Assembly (NCBI GenBank): GCA_001970955.1
Contig: MPUH01000256.1
Coordinates: forward strand, 1 to 64,000
DNA from: Stentor coeruleus
Taxonomy: Eukaryota > Ciliophora > Heterotrichea > Heterotrichida > Stentoridae
DNA: 64,000 nt
Direction: 5' to 3'
Part shown: piece by piece, positions 1-9,946 of the stretch
Position numbering within the stretch: the first letter of the stretch is position 1
Layout of the letters: the number at the start of each line of letters is the position of its first letter
Program-made: the position numbers and the translations under genes
The notes under the pieces: model-generated
Told to the model about the DNA's origin: nothing
The model's input: only the letters and a program-made list of their open reading frames with translations
Database searches by the model: none

Positions 1-276
1 TTACTTAGAATTTTTTAAGGTAATTTACTTAAAGCAGATTGAAGCTTTTTAAGATAGCATGAATATAATCTGATATAAAACACAAAGAGTTATATTATTA
101 CTTTATAATCATAATTTAAATTACTTTTATTTATTTAAGCTCCATAAAAAACTTATCTCATAAATTATACAAAAACATCTAAACATAATTTTTTACCTCA
201 TCATTAAATCCAAAATATCCAAAAACCCAACCAAAACAATCGCTAAGAAATCGGTAAGCTTATTTAATAAACTCTA

Positions 277-2439
277 TTAATTGTTTGAGAAAAAGGCATT
301 TTTCTTAGGCGCTTCATCTTTCTTTTGCCCAAACATCGAGTTTCCAAACATTCCTTTTCCAGGTTCAGGCTTAGCAGCAATCGGTGACTTAGCCTCATTC
401 CTCAAAGTTTCAGTTGGTTTTTCCTGTTCTTTCACCTCCTTCTGAACTTCCTTAAAATCATCCTTCTTCACATCTCTCGGCGCCTCAGCTCTTCTACGTT
501 TTTCTTCCTCTTCTCTCTTAAAACTTTCTTCTTGCTCAGCGATTTCCCTAGCAATATTTTCAGTCTGCCTTGCAAACTCAGGATTATGTTTCATAAGTTT
601 CTCAGCTTTTCTCAAAGTATCAAGTTGTGCTTTAAGAGCATTTCTTTCTGCAGTAATATGCGCAGGCTCACTTAAATGATTTATAATGCTTTCAGAGCTA
701 TTAATTTGCTCATAAAGTTCTAATTGCATTTTGTTCATTACAGTGCGAACTAAGAAATACCCAATAACTTTAGGTACAGAATCACGAATATTTCTTATAA
801 CAAGTCTGAAATAAGTGTCGATTCTGTTACGGATTTCATTGACAAAGATCATTTCTGAAGTCTTAGTTTGATTTTTAGGTTCCCCTTTGCCTTCGTTTTT
901 TGGAAGGAGTTCAGTACGTTGAGTGAGGTATTCAGAATCATTAGTGAAAATATACCCTTCTTCTGATGTGATCATGCTTTCGACTATCTCTCTAGTCTTC
1001 TCTTTTTCTCTGCCTATAACCTTTGATGCTAAATCACTGATTTCTCCTGCCAAAGATGGAAAACGATAGAAAACTCTTGAGATTATCGTCGTAGCCAGTG
1101 TATCTAAATATTGATGGACTTCAGACAAACAGTCAAGAACCGGTTCTCTAAGTTTTTCTAACTGAGTCTGCATCAAATATATAAACACATCAACTGATGG
1201 AAAACCTGGCATATTGTCTCCTTCATGTAAGGCAATAGCTCTTTGTATATCTTCATCAGAATAATCTTTAGTTGCTTTATATTCCCCTACAAAATCCCCT
1301 AGTAAAGTGTTGAAAGATATTTTTATTGATGCTCCACCAGACAGGTCTTTGGTAATTTTTGAATTACTTCTCTTGTCGTATTTGCCTCTTATTGTGTTTT
1401 TAAACAACTCACAAAAATCAGTAACCATTGTCCATAGCAATTGAAGCCTAGATCTCATATCACTTGGAGTACTTGGACCTAATTCTCTAAGTCTTTCTTC
1501 ACAATCTTTTATTCTAATCATGGTTTCTCTTATAATTTCTGGTAAAAAACTCTTGATATGAGTGAAAAGTACACTTGTTAGTTTTTGGGTTAAGACTTCT
1601 GTGCCTAAATACCCTGGAGGCATTGTCGAGTATATATCATGTCTAGAGAAGTACTCATGTTCTTCTCTGAGAGCAGCTTCTACGCACATTTGGTTGTTAA
1701 TATCTTCTTGTGATCGGTTTTTAACACCCACAAAACCTAATTTTAAAGAAACCTCTTGTCCAAGGATAGCTTTTTTAGCGTTAGTCCCTCGGTCCATAAT
1801 ATCAATTTTTGTGATAACACCCAAAGTTCTTATACCGGCCTTATCTACTCTTTGAGCCATAAGAAGCCCATCACTTGTTGTTACATCCACATTAGCTGCA
1901 CAAACACATAGGATTATAGTCCTAGGGTCAGAAATATATCTATGGGCCATTTCTTTTGTTATTTCATATATATTCTTAGGTTGGTCACCTACTGGTATTC
2001 TTGTAATCCCAGGCAAATCAATCAATGTTAAATCCGGGCATGTGTTCGAGTAAATCGTTAGAATAATCGGATCATCGATAATATTCTTAGTTCTACCAGC
2101 TTTGTCATCTGTAAGCCTTACTATCATATCTCTAACTTTTGAGAAGTCTACGAATTTGCCATCAACTCCATCAAACACTGCGTATGGTTTCGCATCATTA
2201 GTATGAACAAGACGCAGTTCTAAAGGTCTACGAGTACAAACTCCTTCATTTCTTGGTAAAAAATTCAGACCAACAATTGACTCTAAGACTGAACTTTTTC
2301 CACTACTTTGAACACCTAATGTGACTATTCTTGGTAAACGGATGTATTTTTGTAAGCCTGCATCACGAAGGTGGTCAACTAGTGTTATTACTGCCCTAAG
2401 GTTGCTATAGAAGCTTCCAGCAAATTCCTCTCCTTCCAT
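277..2439 (-). CDS. Dynamin-related GTPase, 720 aa
   Basis: A large membrane-remodelling GTPase of the dynamin superfamily; such proteins assemble as helical collars on membranes during endocytic vesicle, mitochondrial or peroxisome division. Seen directly: P-loop GVQSSGKSS (residues 42-50), the dynamin signature around LPRNEGVCTRRPLELRL (61-77), G3 DLPG (141-144) and G4 TKID (210-213). A middle/stalk region and a GED-like helical segment follow (about 560-660), then a charged tail ending in two FGxxMFG-like segments. No PH domain is evident, as in Drp1/Vps1-type proteins. The gene is a single exon starting MEGEEF and ending TAA. The exact subclass (endocytic or organelle-dividing) cannot be told by eye. 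Confidence 0.93.
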   Translation of the reverse strand: MEGEEFAGSFYSNLRAVITLVDHLRDAGLQKYIRLPRIVTLGVQSSGKSSVLESIVGLNFLPRNEGVCTRRPLELRLVHTNDAKPYAVFDGVDGKFVDFSKVRDMIVRLTDDKAGRTKNIIDDPIILTIYSNTCPDLTLIDLPGITRIPVGDQPKNIYEITKEMAHRYISDPRTIILCVCAANVDVTTSDGLLMAQRVDKAGIRTLGVITKIDIMDRGTNAKKAILGQEVSLKLGFVGVKNRSQEDINNQMCVEAALREEHEYFSRHDIYSTMPPGYLGTEVLTQKLTSVLFTHIKSFLPEIIRETMIRIKDCEERLRELGPSTPSDMRSRLQLLWTMVTDFCELFKNTIRGKYDKRSNSKITKDLSGGASIKISFNTLLGDFVGEYKATKDYSDEDIQRAIALHEGDNMPGFPSVDVFIYLMQTQLEKLREPVLDCLSEVHQYLDTLATTIISRVFYRFPSLAGEISDLASKVIGREKEKTREIVESMITSEEGYIFTNDSEYLTQRTELLPKNEGKGEPKNQTKTSEMIFVNEIRNRIDTYFRLVIRNIRDSVPKVIGYFLVRTVMNKMQLELYEQINSSESIINHLSEPAHITAERNALKAQLDTLRKAEKLMKHNPEFARQTENIAREIAEQEESFKREEEEKRRRAEAPRDVKKDDFKEVQKEVKEQEKPTETLRNEAKSPIAAKPEPGKGMFGNSMFGQKKDEAPKKNAFFSNN

Positions 2440-3236
2440 ATTATTAGCCCTAAAATTCCTATATGAGTATCACAAGGTTTTGGATTTTGTTTTGATTGTT
2501 TAGGAAGAATAGATTTAGGATGATTTTTTGATTTTGATAATGAAAAGCTGTTTTAATTGGATTGGGTTTGAAGAAATGGAATATATTGTGAAAATGAGGT
2601 ATAGGATTGGATAATGTTTTATGAAAGGTATAGAGTGAGAATTATGGTTTTGGGATTTGAAGATAGAGGATTAGGGTATTTGAATGAAGATTTGAGATAT
2701 TTTTTGAAGCTGGAGAGATTTTTGGTTTCGTAGTATAAGGAATTTGGCTTGGAGAGAATATGAAGATGATTAGTTGAAGATAAATTGGTTAGATGAGGTG
2801 GTTGGAGTAATTATAATTGAAGATTGGCGTAGAATTAAATAGAGGATAGTTTATTTGATAAGAGAATATATTATATTAAGGAAATATGATAATCTTGAAG
2901 GATGATGAGCATCATGCATGCTTTTATAAAAAAATCTAATAATAAAGTTTAGTATATGAATGTACTGGTAAAATAGTATTTATATATAGAAAAGTAAAGC
3001 AAAATTCGATAATCACTATATATGAAAATGAATATTTTATACAATTTCCTTATGCAAATTAAATAAAATGCACACTTTTATCTGAACTTTGTATTATTAT
3101 AATTCACAATTGTATTATATCATTTAATAATCATATATTTTAAAGACCCATATCTTTATTATTTTCATTTTTGCTTAAAAAAAATATTTCCAAGTCTTTA
3201 ATCCAAAGTAATTATTATATAATTAAAATTTATAAC
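2440..3236. other. Intergenic, C-poor on the + strand
   Basis: No gene is supported. Positions about 2500-2900 are almost devoid of C on the + strand (G-rich purine runs such as ggattgggtttgaagaaatg), whereas 3010-3160 has balanced G and C. The stretch holds the upstream regions of the dynamin gene (reading left) and of the gene at 3237 (reading right). Confidence 0.6.
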
Positions 3237-3740
3237 ATGGATAAATCAAACTGTCTTAACGAGCTTACAGATAAATCTATCCACAAGTCTCAAAAGTTAA
3301 AAAAAAATAGTCTAGAAACAACTGATAACTATTTGAGGGCTAAAATATTTAATAATGGATCACATACAAGATTTAAGACTGCTAAAACTCCTGATATCAG
3401 GAAAATTATGAGTAAAGATCGATACATGAAACAAAAAGAGAAAGAAAAATCAGTATTGCAACGAGAAAACATAAAGCTTAGCCAAAAGATAAGAAGAGCA
3501 AAAGGATCTTTTTCTGTTAAAAAATGGAATGTTGATTTTCAAAAATCTAGAGAATATATAAAAATGCATTCAAAGCATCAAAGGTCAAAAACTCCTAAAG
3601 ATAGTTCTCAACGTAAAAGCCACCGTGTTTTAATCGACACTCTAAACACTTATTTTATAGGTAAAACAGCAATTCGTAACCCGAGTGATTATCCTACAAA
3701 TTGCACTGTAAACAACACTAAAAACCTTCTATTATATTAA
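3237..3740 (+). CDS. CFAP97/hemingway-type basic protein, 167 aa
   Basis: A small, very basic, Ser/Lys-rich protein. The start was placed at the second Met (MDKSNCLNEL) because the 22 codons before it are AT-rich, low-complexity sequence like the leader around them. The central part reads REN-x-KLSQKI-x(8)-SVKKW-x(3)-F-x(4)-EYIK. This resembles the conserved core of the CFAP97 (KIAA1430/hemingway) family, in which an 'EN..LL..I' helix is followed by a Trp and a second helix. Members of that family are linked to cilia and flagella. The assignment rests on pattern likeness only; it could also be an unrelated lineage-specific basic coiled protein. Confidence 0.5.
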   Translation: MDKSNCLNELTDKSIHKSQKLKKNSLETTDNYLRAKIFNNGSHTRFKTAKTPDIRKIMSKDRYMKQKEKEKSVLQRENIKLSQKIRRAKGSFSVKKWNVDFQKSREYIKMHSKHQRSKTPKDSSQRKSHRVLIDTLNTYFIGKTAIRNPSDYPTNCTVNNTKNLLLY

Positions 3741-4133
3741 TTATAAAAGTGTATTATCTTTATTATCTATTACTATATACCTTAATATATTCTAAACTAT
3801 TTATTAACAAAATTCACTATAATTTTCAATTAACTTTAACCGAATATCCATTTATGCATATATTACTTATTATAAAGCATATAATATTTAACCCCAAACA
3901 TAATTCCCACATCGCAATTTCCAAAATCAATTATTTAAGCTACCCTTATCAATTTCCTCATAATATTCCAATCATTTTTATTCTCTTCAAAAACATTTTC
4001 TCCATTTCTCAAAAGTAATCTCATAATATATCAACCTTATAATTCTTAACAAAACTTTTTCTCATTAGCCTTAACTGCAAAAAACTTCTTATTTTCTTTA
4101 ATATAACCAAATATATTTATATATAGAAATAAC
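3741..4133. other. Intergenic, G-poor upstream region of the Kelch gene
   Basis: Extremely AT-rich. From about 3890 to 4060 the + strand contains runs of C but almost no G. An 89-codon open frame here consists of low-complexity Ile/Tyr/Leu and is not believed. Confidence 0.6.
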
Positions 4134-5753
4134 ATGATGTCAGAGTGGTATGCCTGCTCTCCTTGTCAAATCTGTAAAGAAGAAAGCAAAATTATATGTC
4201 TTTGTGCTAGAGTGTTCTTATGTGAGAAATGTTTACCTACGCATTTAATGCATGAAATCAGTATTAAACATATTCCCAAGATAATTAATGACCTTCATCA
4301 TGATGAGACTGAAGAATCTGGTCGAAAACAAGTTTTTAACTCTATAATCTCTAAACTACAAAATGAAGTGCTGAATATTGAAGAGTTTAAAAGAATCAGC
4401 ATTCAGAGTATTAATGATTTTATTGAAGATTTGCATAAAGATCTTGCAATTGTTCGTGATGAGATTTTAAATGATGTGGAAAAAAAATGCGCTAAAGCTG
4501 ATGAAGAGCTTAGAGATGCGATTTCTTTGTCTAAACTTTCTCTTAATGTTAATCATCCGATTTTAGACTTGTTTAAGTATTGCAAGACAGTGGATGATGT
4601 TAAAAAGGTTAAGGTAGTCAATCGGAAGATGCTTCACAACAAATTAGACTTACCCGGCCTGATAAAAGAGACTACATTTTTCACTGTAGATATTAACAAA
4701 GACTTAAAAGCCCGAGTACTTCCAGCTAAAAGCCCAGCTGACCATACAGACAAATCTCATTTAAAAAGGCATTCTACAAACACTTTCAATGAAGAAAGCC
4801 CAGTTTCCGTAACAAGTTCATCCCTTTCCTATAGAACCTTCACAAACCTAATAGAAGATTTAGACGACAGATACGGCGAAAGGCTTTCAAAAATCTGGAA
4901 TTTCAAAGACCTCCCTTCTCCAAATGGGATCATGATTGAAATGGAAACTAGAGAAAAACCAAAACAAGTCAAAGATTGGAAAGGCATCCTGGAATTCACA
5001 ACTTTTTCCAATGCAGTTTATCGTTTTGAAGCTTTTACTGACAATATCATATGTTACAATTCAAAATCCCGAACACAATCCTTAATTTCTGTCCCAGGGG
5101 AAAAATTTTTCCCTAAGTCCTCCTGGTGTTTAACTGAAGATGACAAACTACTTTTCTCAGGAGGTTTTGACGGTATAGCCCGTAATACAACTATTTTATA
5201 CAATTTAAATACTTTAAAACAAGAAAAAACTACAAATATGATTTACCCAAGATATTGCCATAGTTTAGTATCTTGTGGGAAATATGTTTATGCATTTGGG
5301 GGAATAAGTGGGAAAATCTTAAAAGACTGTGAGAAATTCTGCCTCAATCGTAAAGAATGGAAAAAAATAGGGACAATGATAATTGGTCGAGAAAGCTTAG
5401 GTGCATGCGTACATAGTAATAAAATCTATATATGTGGAGGTTCAGGTGTAGAAAGTATAGAAACTTATATTCCATCAACAAACAAATTTACTTTATTAAT
5501 GCTAAGGTTGCCATCACCGGGTAAATGCTGCATATTTCCATACGACTCATATATTTATATTCTGCAAAAGGAAAAAGTCTACCGAATCGAAGTGCCAAAA
5601 CTAAGTTTTCAAATCTTATCCACAATAGAAAACCTTGAATGGTGGAGTCCTTGCGAAGCTTTAGTAACAATAGACACATCTTATATCTGCTTAGAAAATG
5701 AATTTATTAGATTTTCGCTCAATGATTCCTTTACTGTAGAAAAAATTCCATAA
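4134..5753 (+). CDS. B-box-like zinc finger and Kelch repeat protein, 539 aa
   Basis: The N-terminus has a B-box-like zinc-binding pattern (C8, C11, C14, C22, C24, C30, C33, H37, H40, H46). A helical, probably coiled-coil stretch follows (about 60-130), then a Ser-rich linker (about 200-230). The C-terminal half (about 290-520) carries Kelch-type blades, recognisable from FSGGFDG, YAFGGISGK and YICGGSGVE. The arrangement recalls TRIM-like/Kelch proteins, where the propeller binds partners, but there is no RING so no ligase activity is claimed. Kelch proteins are abundant in ciliates, and a decayed Kelch fragment seems to lie near 57.5 kb in this window. Start is MM at 4134 or one codon later; single exon. 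Confidence 0.82.
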   Translation: MMSEWYACSPCQICKEESKIICLCARVFLCEKCLPTHLMHEISIKHIPKIINDLHHDETEESGRKQVFNSIISKLQNEVLNIEEFKRISIQSINDFIEDLHKDLAIVRDEILNDVEKKCAKADEELRDAISLSKLSLNVNHPILDLFKYCKTVDDVKKVKVVNRKMLHNKLDLPGLIKETTFFTVDINKDLKARVLPAKSPADHTDKSHLKRHSTNTFNEESPVSVTSSSLSYRTFTNLIEDLDDRYGERLSKIWNFKDLPSPNGIMIEMETREKPKQVKDWKGILEFTTFSNAVYRFEAFTDNIICYNSKSRTQSLISVPGEKFFPKSSWCLTEDDKLLFSGGFDGIARNTTILYNLNTLKQEKTTNMIYPRYCHSLVSCGKYVYAFGGISGKILKDCEKFCLNRKEWKKIGTMIIGRESLGACVHSNKIYICGGSGVESIETYIPSTNKFTLLMLRLPSPGKCCIFPYDSYIYILQKEKVYRIEVPKLSFQILSTIENLEWWSPCEALVTIDTSYICLENEFIRFSLNDSFTVEKIP

Positions 5754-6217
5754 AACCAAAATATCCATTAACTAGAATAAGATATGATTGTAGCTTAATT
5801 AGCCTTGATTTTACATAAATGTTTATTAGCTCTAAAATCTCTTATTAAACCTTTGAATTTTTATTCGAAATATTGCAAAATACTATTTTTGTTTTAACCA
5901 TTTAATGCTTATTTATAATAAATATGAAAAATATACATGATTAAGTTATGATATATTATTTAATTTCATTGATGATTTTTTTTAAAATGTTTATAAATCT
6001 TTTCATTATATTTTAAAATTTCAGATTTTCACTTTTAATAAGCAAGTCGCATTTTTATTGATTAACTTTAAAATTACCTAATTGAAATGCCATTAGTATG
6101 AACTCAATATATTTTTAATATAAATCATAGTAGATTTTCATTATTTCTAAAAACTAGCATCAGCTTAAAATTTCATAACATAAATCCTAAATACAAAATC
6201 CAATTTAAAAGCACAGT
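5754..6217. other. Intergenic between convergent genes
   Basis: AT-rich, with no open frame of note. It lies between the 3' ends of the Kelch gene and the coiled-coil gene on the other strand. Nothing else is recognisable. Confidence 0.6.
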
Positions 6218-7687
6218 TTAATAAGACTTAATAAGTTTAGCATCAAGTTGCAATAAAAGAGCTTCATACTTAGCGATTTCTTGAGCATGTATCGAAGCCT
6301 GTTCTGTCATTTTCTTCTGCATAGCATCAACTCTTGCTTGAGCAGCCTGTAATTTGACCTGCAATTCAATTTTATTAGTATTCGAACTTGAAGGCCTAAA
6401 ACTATGTGTACACAGTTCCTGCCCAAGCCTTTCAATCTCTTTCAACAAATCCTCTCCTCTTTGCCTCAAAATTTCCTTTTCACCCTTATCCTCATCAATA
6501 TCAAAATTTAATTTCGCAAGTTCTTCAATAGGTAAAAACCCATCATTAGTATCAAATAAAATCTCTAATTGTTTATGTTTTTGCTCCATAACAGCTTTTT
6601 GATGTTTCAAATTAACTACCTCAACTTCATTAGCTTTATCTCTTTTTACAACACGAGCTTTGGCTATTTGATTTTCAAATTCTTTTATAAGCCCATCTAA
6701 ATTCTTGACATTTTCCCTTAAAACCAGAGCTTGAGGAAGTTGATCTTTTAATGTAAGCATATGGAATTCTAATTGATTATGGGCTTCTTTGACCTTTTCA
6801 ACTTCATTTTTCAATTCTTCAAGTTTACGTTTTTTGCCTTCGATTTTCATCCAGTTCTCAGAAAGTTCTTTATGACGAAGACTTTCTCTTTGGAATCTGT
6901 TATTAGTTTTTTCTAATATGAGCTTTAGTATATCGATACCTTGGAGTGATGTACTTAAAATATCGATTTTTATATGCATATCATCAACTTTCGAAAGCCT
7001 TTCTATACGTTTTTGGATTTCTGAGTTTTCGAGCTCTAAATAATCTTTTTCTTTTTTAAGCATTGCCACATCAGTACCCAGTGACCGTAAAGCGTCTCTT
7101 AAATGATCAACTTTTTTCATCCATTCTTGGAGCTCTAAGTTTTTTTCTTGAAGCATAACTTCAACATCTGTAAGTTTATCTTTTATTGTTTCTTCATTGT
7201 TTTCATATCTGTCATATTCAACTTTAAGGAATCTTCTTTCATTTTCTATAATTTGTTCTTCAACACCAGAAAATCTCATTGATAAATTTACAGTAAGGAC
7301 TGCAGTTTCTTCAGATGTACTTTGATTTATAAGCCGATACAATGTTTTATATGATACTTGATCTCGAAGGGTAGCAAGAATTTTTTTGGTTATAACCAAA
7401 ATAAACACACCTTGGCATACACATTTAGTTGGGTCGATTGGTTTGATTTCTGAGTAGTTTTGTACTTCAATTGCCCCGAATTTTAAAGTAATTTTGTTAG
7501 CAAGTGAAGCGCCAAAGGAAAAAAAGTTTTTAATGAATCTGGGATTAAAGCCATAAAGCACATCTGTTCTTTGCTTTTGCTTGTTTTTGAGTTTTGATGG
7601 GAATTTCTGCTCTTCTAGTTCTACTTGGATAAACCAAAAGCTTTGTTTTGTAAACTCTGTATTGACTATATTTACGAGGACTTCCAT
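6218..7687 (-). CDS. C2-like N-terminus plus long coiled coil, 489 aa
   Basis: Not recognised as a named family. Residues 1 to about 145 look like a compact beta-rich domain (alternating hydrophobic strands, e.g. FWFIQVELEE, GVFILVITKKIL, TAVLTVNLSMRF). This is reminiscent of the N-terminal C2 domains found on centrosomal and ciliary coiled-coil proteins. From about 150 to the end the protein is almost pure coiled coil (Glu/Lys/Leu heptads), with a short break near 395-415. Such architecture suits a scaffold of basal bodies, cortex or cilia, but that role is inference. Start MEVLVNIVNT; 260 bp of divergent intergenic DNA separates it from the next gene. Confidence 0.75.
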   Translation of the reverse strand: MEVLVNIVNTEFTKQSFWFIQVELEEQKFPSKLKNKQKQRTDVLYGFNPRFIKNFFSFGASLANKITLKFGAIEVQNYSEIKPIDPTKCVCQGVFILVITKKILATLRDQVSYKTLYRLINQSTSEETAVLTVNLSMRFSGVEEQIIENERRFLKVEYDRYENNEETIKDKLTDVEVMLQEKNLELQEWMKKVDHLRDALRSLGTDVAMLKKEKDYLELENSEIQKRIERLSKVDDMHIKIDILSTSLQGIDILKLILEKTNNRFQRESLRHKELSENWMKIEGKKRKLEELKNEVEKVKEAHNQLEFHMLTLKDQLPQALVLRENVKNLDGLIKEFENQIAKARVVKRDKANEVEVVNLKHQKAVMEQKHKQLEILFDTNDGFLPIEELAKLNFDIDEDKGEKEILRQRGEDLLKEIERLGQELCTHSFRPSSSNTNKIELQVKLQAAQARVDAMQKKMTEQASIHAQEIAKYEALLLQLDAKLIKSY

Positions 7688-7947
7688 AGTGAAGAAATTT
7701 ATAGGAGCATAATTTTAATGAGTTTACTTCGAAGAATAAGTGTTTGATAGGAAAATTATTTATCTAATTGATACTTTTTGTTATAATAATATCTCATAAT
7801 AATTTGATTCCACATGCTTGATTTACTTCACAAAAAAATATCTTAGAATTAAAATGTGAATTAAAGCCTATCATTTTTACTTCATCTATAACTTCATCAG
7901 TAAAATATCTGAATACCAGAGTTTCCCAGCATATTTAAAATTAAGAA

Positions 7948-8955
7948 ATGTCAACTAAGAATTCCCGGCCTTCCTCAAACTGCAACAAATCTTCATTCGC
8001 AACTTCAGTTCAAGGGAGGTTCACTCCAGATTTCCGCAGTGATAATATCCGATCTAAATCTTTCGATAAGCAAGATACAAGCTCAAGCCATAAAGCTCTA
8101 AACACGCCTAATTTCTCAAAACATGAAGGGCAAAAATTCTCCCAAGAAGAATATTTTGATAAGCAGACAACTTTTGGCCAAGATAAAAAGCTCCAAATTC
8201 CAAAACTTCCTCTTGACACCCTTCTTGAAGAAGACTCAGTAAGTTTAAACTTAAGTACAATATGCATGGAAACTCCAGAAAACGCCGTTAAAAAAACAAC
8301 GAATGAAGGAAATGATTTTTTTAAACTACTTGAATGTCCTGAAGAATGGGAAGAATCTGATAGGAATCAAAATAAAAAAATTTCATGTTTAGATGAAAGT
8401 TCAATTGTTAATAGACATTTTAAAGCCTTGGCTCAGAATAATAATGTGGCAAATGTTCCACCTGTAAATGAAATCCTTAGGAAGCAGACACAAAGATATG
8501 ATAAAGCTTTGATATTGTTACAGGCACATTTTCAAACATATAAAGAGCATGCTGATAAGCAGATTATGAGTTTGACTCAAGAACTCGCAGAAACTAAAGC
8601 TGTTTTTAAGTGTCAGATGCAGGAGAGAGACAAAATCGCCGGTTATTTTAAAAGGAAATTAAAAAATGCTAAGGCTGAATTAGAAAATCAATACATTAGT
8701 TATTTAGAAACTCTTGAGAAAAAACTTATCGAAAATGAGCAGAGTAAAATAGAAAACAACGACAAAAGAATACAACAATTAAGAAAAGATTTTGAGCGTA
8801 AAGCTAGTGATAGTGCAAGAGAAGAAAGGACAAGAAGTAGTTCTCGAGGTTTTAATGTACTTGTAGAAGAAAATAAAAGACTAAGAGAAGATCTTACAAA
8901 TTTATGGAAAGACACAGATAAAATCAATCAAAAGCTCCAAAAAAACAAAACTTAA
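7948..8955 (+). CDS. Coiled-coil protein with disordered N-terminus, 335 aa
   Basis: Function unknown. Residues 1-90 are Ser/Asn/Lys-rich and probably disordered. A helical part begins near 150 (EILRKQTQRYDKALILLQAH), and residues 175-335 form a continuous charged coiled coil ending in Lys/Asn. It is divergent from the other coiled-coil gene at 6218-7687, so the two might share a promoter region of 260 bp. Single exon, stop TAA. Confidence 0.72.
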   Translation: MSTKNSRPSSNCNKSSFATSVQGRFTPDFRSDNIRSKSFDKQDTSSSHKALNTPNFSKHEGQKFSQEEYFDKQTTFGQDKKLQIPKLPLDTLLEEDSVSLNLSTICMETPENAVKKTTNEGNDFFKLLECPEEWEESDRNQNKKISCLDESSIVNRHFKALAQNNNVANVPPVNEILRKQTQRYDKALILLQAHFQTYKEHADKQIMSLTQELAETKAVFKCQMQERDKIAGYFKRKLKNAKAELENQYISYLETLEKKLIENEQSKIENNDKRIQQLRKDFERKASDSAREERTRSSSRGFNVLVEENKRLREDLTNLWKDTDKINQKLQKNKT

Positions 8956-9469
8956 TTTTTCAGAAGAAAATTATTCTTTTAATATTCAATTAAATCAAAA
9001 ATATCTTAAATTTTGTATTGAAAACAATATTTAAAGTTTTAAACTAATCATTATCTAGACTTTAGCAGAAAATTATTCGGGATATTATAACATTTTTTCA
9101 GCTAAAAATTATTATCAACTATGGTTTTACTTATAAATTCATTATGCCTAATAAAATATAAAGATGCAGTTTTTCATAATTATAATTAGAAAGTTACATT
9201 TAAGATTGACTAAGCTTTATTTGTAGTATAATTCAAATAATTTTATTGTAAAGTGTTAGATTAAACTATAGGGACGATTATGTAAAAATATAAAAAAAAT
9301 CGATAAATTAATAAGGCATGTCTATAATTTAAAAAAACCCTAGCTTTGTGACTTGAAGGAAGCATGTGTAAATAGATGCATGTTAATTTATCATTATATA
9401 CTATAGTTAAAGAATATAAGTTTAGGTTAATGAAAAAGTCACTCACTGGAAAATACCTAATAAAAGTAA
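8956..9469. other. Intergenic, no gene seen
   Basis: AT-rich sequence upstream of the zinc-finger gene. A 71-codon frame on the opposite strand (9261-9476) has no recognisable protein character and overlaps the start of the zinc-finger gene, so it is discounted. Confidence 0.55.
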
Positions 9470-9946
9470 ATGTCAACTAGAAACCTTATACTGAAGTGCG
9501 ATTTTCCAGGGTGCCATAAAATATATAGCACAAAATACAACTTGAAAAGACACATAGAAACTGCCCATTGTAAACTCAAACGCTTTAAGTGTAGATTATG
9601 CGGAAAGAATCTTTCGTCAAAGCAAAACCTAAATGAGCACATCTTCACCCATTCAGACTCAAAACCCTTTGCATGCCCCGATAAGGGTTGTGGCCAAGTA
9701 TTTCGCCAACGAAGCCAGCTCTCAAATCATAGAAAAATGCATCGTGAATTGTTGGTTTTAGCTCAACAGATGAAAAAAGTTTCAACTATCAAAGTATTCT
9801 ATATTCAGCTGACAACTTTATTAGAAAAACCTTCCTTAAAGCCTCAAAATGAAGAAACTCACACAGTCATTATTGATTATCCTATTTTACCTCAGATAAC
9901 AGAGTGCAAATATCAAGTAAAGCTTCCTTCATTGGGATTTAATTAA
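9470..9946 (+). CDS. Three-finger C2H2 zinc-finger protein, 158 aa
   Basis: Three classical C2H2 fingers fill the N-terminal 91 residues: C10-x4-C15-x12-H28-x4-H33, C41-x2-C44-x12-H57-x3-H61 and C69-x4-C74-x12-H87-x3-H91. The first and third are TFIIIA-like, with x4 between the cysteines and a Gly or Pro-Gly turn. The tail (92-158) has no known domain. Tandem fingers of this kind usually bind DNA, sometimes RNA, so a sequence-specific regulator is likely; the target is unknown. A decayed copy of the same finger array seems to lie at 57001-57240. Confidence 0.88.
   Translation: MSTRNLILKCDFPGCHKIYSTKYNLKRHIETAHCKLKRFKCRLCGKNLSSKQNLNEHIFTHSDSKPFACPDKGCGQVFRQRSQLSNHRKMHRELLVLAQQMKKVSTIKVFYIQLTTLLEKPSLKPQNEETHTVIIDYPILPQITECKYQVKLPSLGFN

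Noticed and set aside
3749-4018. 89-codon open frame
   Set aside because: Low-complexity Ile/Tyr/Leu text from AT-rich, G-poor DNA; no domain, no sensible start.
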